Assembly (NCBI GenBank): GCA_002336465.1
Contig: DDEP01000203.1
Span: forward strand, 1 to 7,389
Reading direction: 5' to 3'
From: Pedobacter sp. UBA1951
GTDB lineage: Bacteria > Bacteroidota > Bacteroidia > Sphingobacteriales > Sphingobacteriaceae
DNA: 7,389 bases
The position numbers and the translations under genes are program-made. Each line of letters begins with the position of its first letter. The first letter of the stretch is position 1. Positions 1-6,366 of the stretch are shown in pieces. The notes under the pieces were generated by a model. That model was given only the letters and a program-made list of their open reading frames with translations. It had not been told where the DNA came from and did not search any database.

Positions 1-364
1 TATTAAAACCCATACGGTTAATGATCGCCTCATCTTCTTTAAGCCTAAACATCCTAGGTTTATCATTCCCGGGCTGTGGTAAAGGTGTAACTGTACCCAC
101 TTCAATAAAACCAAAGCCTAAATTGCTCAATGCCTCTACAAACTCTCCATTTTTATCAAAGCCTGCAGCCAACCCTACTGGGTTTTTAAACTTCAGTCCA
201 AAAACCTCTCGTTCTAGTTCTTTATGATGGAAATGATATGATTTCCAAAGAATTTTCTTTCCTAAAGGAAAAAAATCATGAAACCATTTTAAGCGTTTAA
301 CCACAAAGTGATGTACCCTTTCAGGATCAAATTTAAAGAAAACAGGTTTTACCAAACGATACAT
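1..364 (-). CDS. pyrD: Class 2 (quinone-dependent) dihydroorotate dehydrogenase, 5' part only
   Basis: Catalyses the fourth step of de novo pyrimidine synthesis, oxidising dihydroorotate to orotate and passing electrons through FMN to membrane quinone at the inner face of the cytoplasmic membrane. The window holds the first 121 codons; the gene continues off the left edge. Residues 1-45 (starting MYRLVKPVFFKFDPERVHHF) form the N-terminal membrane-associating helices that mark class 2 enzymes. The barrel then begins with NPVGLAAGFDKNGE (61-74), holding the FMN-contacting AAG and Lys71, followed by GFGFIEVGTVTPLPQPGNDKP (83-103) and INRMGFN (115-121), all family signatures in the expected order. 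The ATG at 364-362 is the first ATG after an in-frame TGA at 400-398, and it gives the usual MYxL start. The gene lies 152 bp downstream of the permease gene on the same strand, with a terminator between them, so it is probably its own unit. Identification is from motif recognition and is very secure. Confidence 0.96.
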   Translation of the reverse strand, partial: MYRLVKPVFFKFDPERVHHFVVKRLKWFHDFFPLGKKILWKSYHFHHKELEREVFGLKFKNPVGLAAGFDKNGEFVEALSNLGFGFIEVGTVTPLPQPGNDKPRMFRLKEDEAIINRMGFN

Positions 365-433
365 GGCACGAAGATAGAAAAAAGCCTGATATAATTTTCA
401 GAAAGCATAGGGTAAACAGCTTAAATCTGTTCG

Positions 434-462
434 TAAATATAATAAAATGAGCCTGATACAAA
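434..462 (-). promoter_or_regulatory. Candidate pyrD promoter overlapping the upstream terminator
   Basis: Reading the minus strand, TTTG (462-459) is followed after 17 bp by TATATTTA (441-434). This matches the Bacteroidota -33/-7 pattern (TTTG, 17-23 bp, TAnnTTTG) with one mismatch, in the last base of the -7 element. It would place the start of transcription near 428 and give a pyrD leader of about 60 nt. The -33 element lies inside the hairpin that ends the upstream permease transcript. The match is plausible but short, and AT-rich DNA gives such matches by chance. Confidence 0.38.
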
Positions 463-498
463 TGGATAAAGTTAATTCCCTACCAATGTATCAGGCTC
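449..498 (-). terminator. Hairpin terminator after the minus-strand APC permease
   Basis: Two perfectly complementary 12-base arms, GAGCCTGATACA at 449-460 and TGTATCAGGCTC at 487-498, enclose a 26-base loop. On the minus strand the hairpin begins 19 bases past the permease stop codon and is followed by ATTTTATTATATTT, a broken U-rich tract. The plus-strand side has no T run, so it is oriented for the permease transcript. The long loop is less compact than a typical intrinsic terminator, though a TGG/CCA pairing inside the loop could shorten it. Confidence 0.65.
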
Positions 499-516
499 TA
501 AAAGTCTATTTAAGAT

Positions 517-1929
517 TTACTGTTTAGGCTTACTCAAATAATAAACTGGGATACCAATCAACATGATCAACACGCCCCAGCCACAAGTACTGGTTTTAAA
601 TACCAATAAGGAAATACTGATTGCACTAGCACAAATGATATATAATGCAGGTAAAACCGGATAAGCAAAAGCTTTATATGGTCTTTCTACATCTGGCATT
701 TTCTTTCTTAATATAAAGATGCCCAAAATGGTAAGGATATAGAAAATCATTACAATGATAATCACGAAGTCAAGAAGGTCTCCATATTTACCAGTAAGAC
801 ATAAAGCCGAAGCCCATACACATTGAGCCCATAGAGCCCACGCAGGTACGTTGAATTTATTTAAATGACTTGCTTTCTTAAAGAACAAACCATCTTTAGC
901 CATAGTATAATATACCCTTGCTCCTGCCATGATCAAACCGTTGTTACAGGCAAAAGTAGAAATCATGATCATGATGGCTATAATGTAAGTTCCCATGCTA
1001 CCAAATATAGGCTGAGCAGCCGCTACAGCTACCCTGTCATCGGCAGCAGTTGCTATTTCTTGTAAAGGTAGTACGGCTAGGTACATCACATTTGCCAAAA
1101 TGTAGATTACACTTACAATTAAGGTACCCAAGAACAAGCTCAAGCCTACGTTACGCTGAGGGTTTCTAATTTCGCCAGCAATAAAGGTTACGCCGTTCCA
1201 AGCATCGCTACTAAATAAAGAACCTACCATTGATGCAGCCACACCCGACACTAAGGCTACGCCTGTAATGTTAACCCAGTCGCCTGTTCCCATATCAAAC
1301 GCTCTTGGTGTCCAAGCATCCTGCCAGTTGGCATTCCATATTTCGCTTTTGGCACCTAACATAAACCCAAATACGATAAGCCCAAACAACGAAAGAATTT
1401 TTATAATGGTTAAAAAGGTTTGTAAGATCTTACCATCTTTAACGCCCCTACTATTTATAAATGTTAAGATAATAATGGTTACTATAGATACCAACTGAGC
1501 TGCATTCAGTTTAAAAGAACCGATTTCATACAGTACATTTTTATCGCTAAAAGCCGGGAACAGGTATGCTGCAAACTTAGAAAAAGCTACACCTACCGCC
1601 GCTATGGTTCCGGTTTGAATTACGGCAAAGAAACTCCAGCCATATAAAAAGGCAATTAACTTATTATAAGCCTCTTTTAAATATACATATTGCCCACCTG
1701 CTTTTGGAAACATAGCACTCAGTTCGCCATAGCTTACAGCAGCGATCATGGTAATTAGCGCAGTTAGCACCCAAATTAAAATAAGCCATCCGGCAGACCC
1801 TACCTGCCTGGTAATATCAGAGCTTACGATAAAAATACCTGAGCCTATCATTGAGCCTACAACAAGCATAGCCCCATCAAAAAGTCCTAGTTCGCGTTTA
1901 AAAGATTCTTCTTCTTTTAGATTTTCCAT
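517..1929 (-). CDS. APC-family amino acid permease, LAT/SteT-like
   Basis: Integral membrane carrier moving amino acids across the cytoplasmic membrane. Its 470 residues fit a 12-helix APC protein with the LeuT fold. TM1 carries the unwound substrate-binding motif GSMIGSGIF (25-33). SYGELSAMFPKAGGQYVYL (66-84) is the TM2-TM3 signature of the L-type/SteT branch. TM6 carries FSSDAWNGVTFIAGEIRNP (239-257), another signature of that branch, and ARVYYTMAKDGLFF (337-350) is the TM8-TM9 loop. RPYKAFAYPVLPALYI (416-431) precedes the last helix pair. Lys177 in TM5 (TIIK) sits where LAT-type and ApcT-type carriers place a lysine instead of the Na2 sodium site, suggesting transport that does not depend on sodium. 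The ATG at 1929-1927 starts just before the amphipathic N-terminal segment. The gene is divergent from hppA and followed by its own terminator. The substrate cannot be read from sequence; serine/threonine or other neutral amino acid exchange is the nearest family guess. Confidence 0.9.
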   Translation of the reverse strand: MENLKEEESFKRELGLFDGAMLVVGSMIGSGIFIVSSDITRQVGSAGWLILIWVLTALITMIAAVSYGELSAMFPKAGGQYVYLKEAYNKLIAFLYGWSFFAVIQTGTIAAVGVAFSKFAAYLFPAFSDKNVLYEIGSFKLNAAQLVSIVTIIILTFINSRGVKDGKILQTFLTIIKILSLFGLIVFGFMLGAKSEIWNANWQDAWTPRAFDMGTGDWVNITGVALVSGVAASMVGSLFSSDAWNGVTFIAGEIRNPQRNVGLSLFLGTLIVSVIYILANVMYLAVLPLQEIATAADDRVAVAAAQPIFGSMGTYIIAIMIMISTFACNNGLIMAGARVYYTMAKDGLFFKKASHLNKFNVPAWALWAQCVWASALCLTGKYGDLLDFVIIIVMIFYILTILGIFILRKKMPDVERPYKAFAYPVLPALYIICASAISISLLVFKTSTCGWGVLIMLIGIPVYYLSKPKQ

Positions 1930-2011
1930 AATTCAGTTTAGTTCTGGTTAATAGTTTAGTGATAGCGAATATAAAAGAACCCTTTAATTTTTTTACATCC
2001 CATAAGCATAT

Positions 2012-2042
2012 TAATTATAATTTTTTTATGACATAGACCAAA
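2012..2042 (-). promoter_or_regulatory. Weak candidate promoter for the LAT-type permease
   Basis: On the minus strand TTTG (2042-2039) is followed after 19 bp by TATAATTA (2019-2012). Spacing and the -33 element fit the Bacteroidota pattern, but the -7 element departs from TAnnTTTG at two of six fixed positions. A second -7-like octamer, TATATTCG (1973-1966), lies closer to the gene and has only one mismatch, but it lacks a -33 partner. One of these probably drives the gene, since nothing else upstream on this strand could; which one is undecided. Confidence 0.27.
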
Positions 2043-2053
2043 TAATCTTTGGT
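2037..2053. repeat. Short inverted repeat in the divergent permease/hppA region
   Basis: ACCAAA (2037-2042) and TTTGGT (2048-2053) are perfect inverted arms around the 5-base spacer TAATC. The repeat lies between the two divergent genes and overlaps the -33 element of the weak permease promoter, about 70 bp upstream of the hppA -33 element. It could be an operator for a dimeric regulator or chance in AT-rich DNA. A further inverted repeat, TAAAAAA/TTTTTTA with a 3-base spacer, lies at 2085-2101. The rest of the 1930-2198 gap shows only AT-rich sequence and the hppA promoter. Confidence 0.3.
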
Positions 2054-2118
2054 TTGACCCAGAATTACAATTACTTTTTTAAGGTAAAAAAGCATTTTTT
2101 ATTTCATTTTGATAAAAA

Positions 2119-2149
2119 TTTGTTTATTAGGCAAACAAAATTATCTTTG
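2119..2149 (+). promoter_or_regulatory. Consensus Bacteroidota-type promoter for hppA
   Basis: TTTG at 2119-2122 and TATCTTTG at 2142-2149 match the -33 and -7 elements (TTTG and TAnnTTTG) recognised by the primary sigma factor of Bacteroidota, with every fixed base correct and an ideal 19-bp spacer. Transcription should begin near 2155, leaving a leader of about 44 nt that is A-rich and has no clear Shine-Dalgarno sequence, as is usual in this phylum. The perfect match suggests strong, housekeeping-style expression. Confidence 0.8.
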
Positions 2150-2198
2150 TTTAAACCACTTAAACTCAACCAAAAACTAAAAAAACTAAATCGTAAGT

Positions 2199-4448
2199 AT
2201 GACTTTTTTACAAACCAATTTAATTTATCTGATACCCGTACTAGGCCTTATAGGCATTATGGTGATGGCCGTAAAAAGCGCATGGATCAACAAACAAGAT
2301 GCAGGTGATGCCAATATGAAAGAACTTGCTACTTATATTGCCAATGGCGCTATGGCTTTTTTAAAAGCCGAGTGGAGGATCCTAAGTATATTTGCCGTTA
2401 TAGCTGCTGCTCTATTGGCTTATTCTGGTACCATAACCCATATTAGGGGTAAGGAAATCCATTCAAGCTGGATCATTTCCATTTCTTTTATCATCGGTGC
2501 TGTGTTTTCTGCAACAGCCGGATATATAGGAATGAAAGCTGCTACAAAAGCCAATGTAAGAACCACCCAGGCTGCACGTACGAGCTTAAAGCAAGCTTTG
2601 AAAGTTAGTTTTAACGGCGGAACCGTAATGGGGCTAGGCGTTGCAGGATTAGCCGTTTTAGGATTAGGCAGTTTATTTATTATTTTTTTAAAATATTTTA
2701 ACGTAATCAGTCCAAATAGCAACGAACTAAGAACAGCAATAGAAGTATTAACCGGATTTTCATTAGGTGCAGAATCTATTGCCCTGTTTGCCCGTGTAGG
2801 TGGCGGTATTTATACCAAAGCTGCCGATGTGGGCGCTGATCTTGTAGGTAAAGTAGAAGCTGGCATACCTGAAGATGATGTGCGCAACCCTGCTACCATT
2901 GCCGATAACGTAGGCGATAACGTAGGTGATGTGGCCGGAATGGGTGCCGATTTATTCGGTTCTTATGTAGCTACAATTTTAGCAACCATGGTTTTAGGTC
3001 AGGAAATCGTATCTGCTGATTCTTTTGGTGGTATGGCACCTATATTATTACCTATGCTGATCTGTGGATTAGGAATTTTAGCTTCTATTGTAGGCACATG
3101 GTTTGTAAACATTAAAGATGAAAAATCGAACGTACAAAATGCACTGAATTTAGGCAACTGGTCATCGATCATCATCGTAGCAATCACCTCTTTCTTTTTA
3201 ACCAAATGGATGCTGCCTGAAACACTAAGTTTACGTGGTTACGAATTTAGCAATGTGAACGTTTTCTATGCGATCATTGTAGGTCTTATAGTAGGTACAA
3301 TTATGAGTATTGTTACCGAATACTATACTGCCATGGGAAAATCACCTGTAAATTCTATTATCCAACAATCTTCAACAGGACACGCAACCAATATTATTGC
3401 CGGACTTTCTGTAGGGATGAAATCTACTGTAATTCCAATCTGCGTTTTAGCGGCAGGCATTATGGCTTCTTATCACTTTGCAGGTTTATATGGCGTTGCT
3501 ATTGCTGCTGCAGGCATGATGGCTACCACCGCTATGCAATTGGCTATAGATGCTTTTGGTCCTATAGCAGATAATGCAGGTGGAATTGCCGAAATGAGCC
3601 AATTACCTCCAGAAGTTCGTGAAAGAACAGACAATTTAGATGCAGTAGGTAATACCACTGCTGCTACAGGAAAAGGATTTGCCATTGCATCTGCTGCCTT
3701 AACTTCTTTAGCACTTTTTGCTGCATTTGTGGGTATTGCAGGTATTACAGCTATTGATATTTACAAGGCCGATGTTTTGGCTGGCCTATTTGTAGGCGGA
3801 ATGATTCCATTTGTATTTTCTGCATTATGTATTCAAGCTGTTGGAAAAGCGGCCATGGATATGGTACAAGAGGTACGTCGCCAATTTAGAGAGATACCGG
3901 GCATTATGGAATACAAAGCAAAACCCGAATATGAAAAATGCGTTGCTATCTCAACACAAGCTTCAATCAGAGAAATGATGCTTCCGGGAGCAATCGCTTT
4001 AATTACACCTGTAGCTGTTGGCTTTTTATTTGGTCCTGAGGTTTTAGGAGGACTGCTGGCTGGAGTAACAGTTTCGGGTGTTTTAATGGGTATATTTCAA
4101 TCTAATGCAGGTGGTGCTTGGGATAACGCCAAGAAATCTTTTGAAAAAGGGGTTGAAATTAATGGAGAAATGCACTATAAAAAATCAGAACCCCATAAAT
4201 CTTCGGTTACTGGTGATACGGTGGGCGATCCATTTAAAGATACCTCTGGTCCTTCTATGAATATCTTAATCAAACTGATGTCTATCGTATCCTTGGTTAT
4301 TGCGCCTTACATTGCTGTAAATGCTTCAAAAACAGGAGATCAGGTAGAAATCAAAAAAGAATTAAGAATCAATAAAACCATAGATTCTTTAGGTAATGAG
4401 CAGATTGACACTCTAAAAAATGAAACTGATACTGTTTTGTATCAATAA
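2199..4448 (+). CDS. hppA: Ion-translocating membrane pyrophosphatase, K+-dependent, probably H+-pumping
   Basis: Hydrolyses inorganic pyrophosphate on the cytoplasmic side and couples this to pumping H+ (or Na+) out across the inner membrane. The 749 residues fit the 16-helix family. Active-site signatures are complete: GGGIYTKAADVGADLVGKVE (201-220) with Lys207, Asp210, Asp214 and Glu220, then ADNVGDNVGD (235-244) with Asp236, Asp240 and Asp244, and the C-terminal NAGGAWDNAKK (636-646) and TGDTVGDPFKDTSGPS (671-686). Ala488 in GNTTAA marks the K+-dependent subclass; K+-independent pumps have Lys there. The helix-6 gate position, usually Glu (E246 in the Thermotoga enzyme), is Gly254, while Glu192 occurs in helix 5 (GAESIALF). 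From memory this is the Flavobacterium johnsoniae-type proton pump pattern. A 40-residue polar C-terminal tail follows the last helix. The start is the ATG at 2199, 50 bp after a consensus promoter. The next gene, a permease, begins 112 bp downstream. Family is certain; ion specificity is inferred. Confidence 0.97.
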   Translation: MTFLQTNLIYLIPVLGLIGIMVMAVKSAWINKQDAGDANMKELATYIANGAMAFLKAEWRILSIFAVIAAALLAYSGTITHIRGKEIHSSWIISISFIIGAVFSATAGYIGMKAATKANVRTTQAARTSLKQALKVSFNGGTVMGLGVAGLAVLGLGSLFIIFLKYFNVISPNSNELRTAIEVLTGFSLGAESIALFARVGGGIYTKAADVGADLVGKVEAGIPEDDVRNPATIADNVGDNVGDVAGMGADLFGSYVATILATMVLGQEIVSADSFGGMAPILLPMLICGLGILASIVGTWFVNIKDEKSNVQNALNLGNWSSIIIVAITSFFLTKWMLPETLSLRGYEFSNVNVFYAIIVGLIVGTIMSIVTEYYTAMGKSPVNSIIQQSSTGHATNIIAGLSVGMKSTVIPICVLAAGIMASYHFAGLYGVAIAAAGMMATTAMQLAIDAFGPIADNAGGIAEMSQLPPEVRERTDNLDAVGNTTAATGKGFAIASAALTSLALFAAFVGIAGITAIDIYKADVLAGLFVGGMIPFVFSALCIQAVGKAAMDMVQEVRRQFREIPGIMEYKAKPEYEKCVAISTQASIREMMLPGAIALITPVAVGFLFGPEVLGGLLAGVTVSGVLMGIFQSNAGGAWDNAKKSFEKGVEINGEMHYKKSEPHKSSVTGDTVGDPFKDTSGPSMNILIKLMSIVSLVIAPYIAVNASKTGDQVEIKKELRINKTIDSLGNEQIDTLKNETDTVLYQ

Positions 4449-4458
4449 ATTGTTACTA

Positions 4459-4489
4459 AAAAACAGGGCTGTAAACAAAATCCGTTTTT
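4459..4489 (+). terminator. Weak hairpin with T run after hppA
   Basis: AAAAACAGG (4459-4467) can pair with CCGTTTTT (4482-4489) leaving one bulged A and a 14-base loop; the 3' arm ends in five T and is soon followed by ATTTT. Only three of its eight pairs are G-C, so it would stop polymerase partially at best. If it works, it would lower transcription into the permease gene and leave that gene mainly to its own promoter. Confidence 0.3.
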
Positions 4490-4517
4490 CATTTTAAATA
4501 ATTTTTATTTAGGTTTA
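4487..4517 (+). promoter_or_regulatory. Candidate promoter for the CAT-type permease
   Basis: TTTC (4487-4490), 19 bp, then TAGGTTTA (4510-4517) resembles the TTTG/TAnnTTTG pattern with one mismatch in each element and ideal spacing. The start of transcription would be near 4523, giving a leader of about 38 nt. It overlaps the T run of the weak hairpin after hppA. The gap between the two genes is long for a tight operon, which makes a separate promoter reasonable, but readthrough from hppA is also possible. Confidence 0.38.
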
Positions 4518-4560
4518 CGCCTCAAAAACTATCAAACTAATCAAAACTTAATAACGTATT

Positions 4561-6024
4561 ATGAATTTGAAAAAGCCCATTGATGTGCTCATTGCCGAGT
4601 CGGCAGAGAGTGGAGAGGGCACCTTAAAAAGAACATTAGGAAATACCAGCCTTATTGCATTGGGTATTGGCGCCATTATTGGTGCCGGATTATTCTCATT
4701 AACCGGTATAGCAGCAGCAGAAAATGCCGGCCCTGCAGTAACTCTTTCATTTGTTTTAGCTGCATTAGCTTGTGCTTTTGCTGGTTTATGTTACGCAGAG
4801 TTTGCTTCAATGATACCTGTTGCAGGTAGTGCATATACCTATTCATATGCTACAATGGGCGAATTTATGGCTTGGATCATAGGTTGGGATCTTGTACTTG
4901 AATATGCTTTAGGCGCTGCTACCGTAGCTGTATCATGGTCTAGGTATTTATTGGAATTCTTACATAAATACAATATAGATCTACCACATAATTTATTAGT
5001 TTCTCCTTTTGAATCTTTAAAACTTGGTGACGGAACCTTTATTGCTAAAGGCGAAGGCATGGTTAACTTACCAGCTATTCTCATTATCATATTACTATCT
5101 GCGGTTTTGATCAGAGGTACTAAAGAATCAGCTACAATGAATAATATCCTTGTAATTGTTAAAGTTGTTGTTGTATTGGTATTTATCGCTTTAGGCTGGT
5201 CGCACATCAACAGTGCAAACCATGAGCCTTATATCCCTGCTAACACAGGTGTATTTGGTGAGTTTGGATGGAGCGGTATTGCTCGTGGTGCTGCTGTAGT
5301 GTTTTTTGCCTTTATTGGTTTTGATGCGGTTTCTACTGCAGCGCAAGAAGCTAAAAATCCTAAGAAAGGTATGCCTATTGGTATATTAGGTTCGTTAGTG
5401 ATCTGTACCTTATTATATGTATTGTTCGCTCACGTAATGACAGGACTTGTAAACTATAAAGAATTTGCTGGTGATGCAAAACCTGCTGCTACAGCTTTTG
5501 CTGTAACAGGTTATTCTTTCTTACAAGATGGATTGATCATTGCTATTTTGGCTGGTTATACTTCTGTAATGTTGGTAATGTTAATGGGTCAATCAAGAGT
5601 ATTCTATACCATGTCTAAAGATGGTTTATTACCTACATTCTTTAGCTCGATCCACCATAAATTCAGAACGCCATGGAAAACCAATGTTTTCTTCATGTTC
5701 TTTGTAAGTATCTTCGCTGGTTTTGTTCCAGTATCTGATTTAGGGCACATGGTTTCTATCGGTACGTTATTTGCATTCTCATTGGTATGTATCGGTGTAT
5801 TGGTATTACGCAAAACTGATCCAAATAGAGAGCGTCCGTTCAGAACTCCATTTGTTCCTTTTGTTCCTATTTTAGGTATCATTACCTGTGTAGGTTTAAT
5901 GGCTACTTTACCATTAGAAAGCTGGGAGCGTTTAATCATTTGGATGGCATTAGGTATAGCTATCTATTTCTTCTACGGTAAGAAAAACTCAGTTTTAGGA
6001 AAGAAACAAGCAGGAAATTCCTAA
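4561..6024 (+). CDS. APC-family permease of the cationic amino acid transporter (CAT/ApcT) type
   Basis: Integral membrane amino acid carrier of 487 residues, expected to take up amino acids by proton symport like characterised bacterial CAT homologues (ApcT type). TM1 carries GIGAIIGAGLFSLTG (35-49), the substrate-binding break. CYAEFASMIPVAGSAYTYSY (77-96) spans TM2-TM3 and ends the CAT signature. TM6 has FFAFIGFDAVSTAAQEAKNP (248-267), the TM8-TM9 loop has SRVFYTMSKDGLLP (345-358), and the C-terminus has RPFRTPFVPFVPILG (425-439), the CAT-type C-terminal permease domain with two further helices. Lys201 in TM5 (VIVKVVVV) matches the lysine that occupies the Na2 site in ApcT carriers and supports proton rather than sodium coupling. 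It follows hppA in the same direction and ends at a strong terminator. The bacterial branch often transports neutral amino acids despite the family name, so substrate is left open. Confidence 0.92.
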   Translation: MNLKKPIDVLIAESAESGEGTLKRTLGNTSLIALGIGAIIGAGLFSLTGIAAAENAGPAVTLSFVLAALACAFAGLCYAEFASMIPVAGSAYTYSYATMGEFMAWIIGWDLVLEYALGAATVAVSWSRYLLEFLHKYNIDLPHNLLVSPFESLKLGDGTFIAKGEGMVNLPAILIIILLSAVLIRGTKESATMNNILVIVKVVVVLVFIALGWSHINSANHEPYIPANTGVFGEFGWSGIARGAAVVFFAFIGFDAVSTAAQEAKNPKKGMPIGILGSLVICTLLYVLFAHVMTGLVNYKEFAGDAKPAATAFAVTGYSFLQDGLIIAILAGYTSVMLVMLMGQSRVFYTMSKDGLLPTFFSSIHHKFRTPWKTNVFFMFFVSIFAGFVPVSDLGHMVSIGTLFAFSLVCIGVLVLRKTDPNRERPFRTPFVPFVPILGIITCVGLMATLPLESWERLIIWMALGIAIYFFYGKKNSVLGKKQAGNS

Positions 6025-6038
6025 TATAACTATCATAC

Positions 6039-6077
6039 ATAATAAGAAAGCCACCCTAGAGGTGGCTTTCTTATTAT
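6039..6077. terminator. Strong bidirectional intrinsic terminator
   Basis: Two perfect 17-base arms (6039-6055 and 6061-6077) enclose a 5-base loop, CTAGA. The core next to the loop is GC-rich (GCCACC/GGTGGC) and the outer part is A/T-rich, so each strand reads a GC stem followed by a TTTCTTATTAT-like U-rich tail. It starts 14 bases after the plus-strand permease stop and lies 38 bases past the stop of the minus-strand small-protein gene, ending both convergent transcripts. Confidence 0.92.
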
Positions 6078-6115
6078 AAATACTTGCATTTACTTTACAG
6101 GCACTTTATTTAAAC

Positions 6116-6322
6116 TTAATTATTTTCTTTTCTCATTTTCTTAACCCAAGAATAAACTGAGAAAATAACGGTTACAATAAATAATAGGATAAAGATTACA
6201 CGGTTCCTATAAACAAAATCATGGAAGCAAGCTCCCACTAAAACATAAGCACTAGCAATACATAATTTTAATGGAATAAATTCTCCGTTAGTCCATGTAG
6301 TTTTACGTTGAAAAAAATTCAT
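6116..6322 (-). CDS. Small two-helix membrane protein of unknown function
   Basis: Encodes 68 residues; I do not recognise a named family. Two hydrophobic helices are visible, roughly 16-34 (IPLKLCIASAYVLVGACFH) and 42-60 (VIFILLFIVTVIFSVYSWV), joined by a short charged loop (DFVYRNR). The polar N-terminus (NFFQRKTTWTNGEF) and the basic C-terminus (KKMRKENN) both suggest cytoplasmic ends by the positive-inside rule, giving a helical hairpin in the membrane. The gene lies 44 bp downstream of the PH-domain gene on the same strand, likely as the second gene of a two-gene unit, and ends at the shared bidirectional terminator. It is judged real because of its position, clean membrane topology, ATG start and the terminator just beyond its stop. 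I recall similar short proteins from other Bacteroidota but cannot confirm that here. Confidence 0.72.
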   Translation of the reverse strand: MNFFQRKTTWTNGEFIPLKLCIASAYVLVGACFHDFVYRNRVIFILLFIVTVIFSVYSWVKKMRKENN

Positions 6323-6366
6323 ACAATAACATTTTACAGGTAAACAAATTAGTTTATTAAATAATT

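Noticed and set aside
21..227. Plus-strand open frame of 68 codons at the left edge
   Set aside because: Antisense to pyrD, whose frame is confirmed by several conserved motifs on the other strand.
2085..2101. TAAAAAA/TTTTTTA inverted repeat as a terminator
   Set aside because: It has no G-C pairs in the stem and no gene ends upstream on the plus strand; best explained by AT-rich promoter-region DNA.
2054..2308. Plus-strand 84-codon open frame overlapping the start of hppA
   Set aside because: It begins upstream of the consensus hppA promoter, runs through it and overlaps hppA in another frame; its product is a lysine-rich, low-complexity translation of AT-rich DNA.
2420..2722. Minus-strand 100-codon open frame inside hppA
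   Set aside because: Antisense to the N-terminal helices of hppA; its hydrophobic look comes from mirroring membrane-helix codons.
4839..5210. Minus-strand 123-codon open frame inside the CAT-type permease gene
   Set aside because: Antisense shadow of a clear transporter gene; the product shows no domain or sensible topology.
5604..5939. Minus-strand 111-codon open frame near the end of the CAT-type permease gene
   Set aside because: Antisense to the conserved C-terminal permease domain; no independent coding sign.
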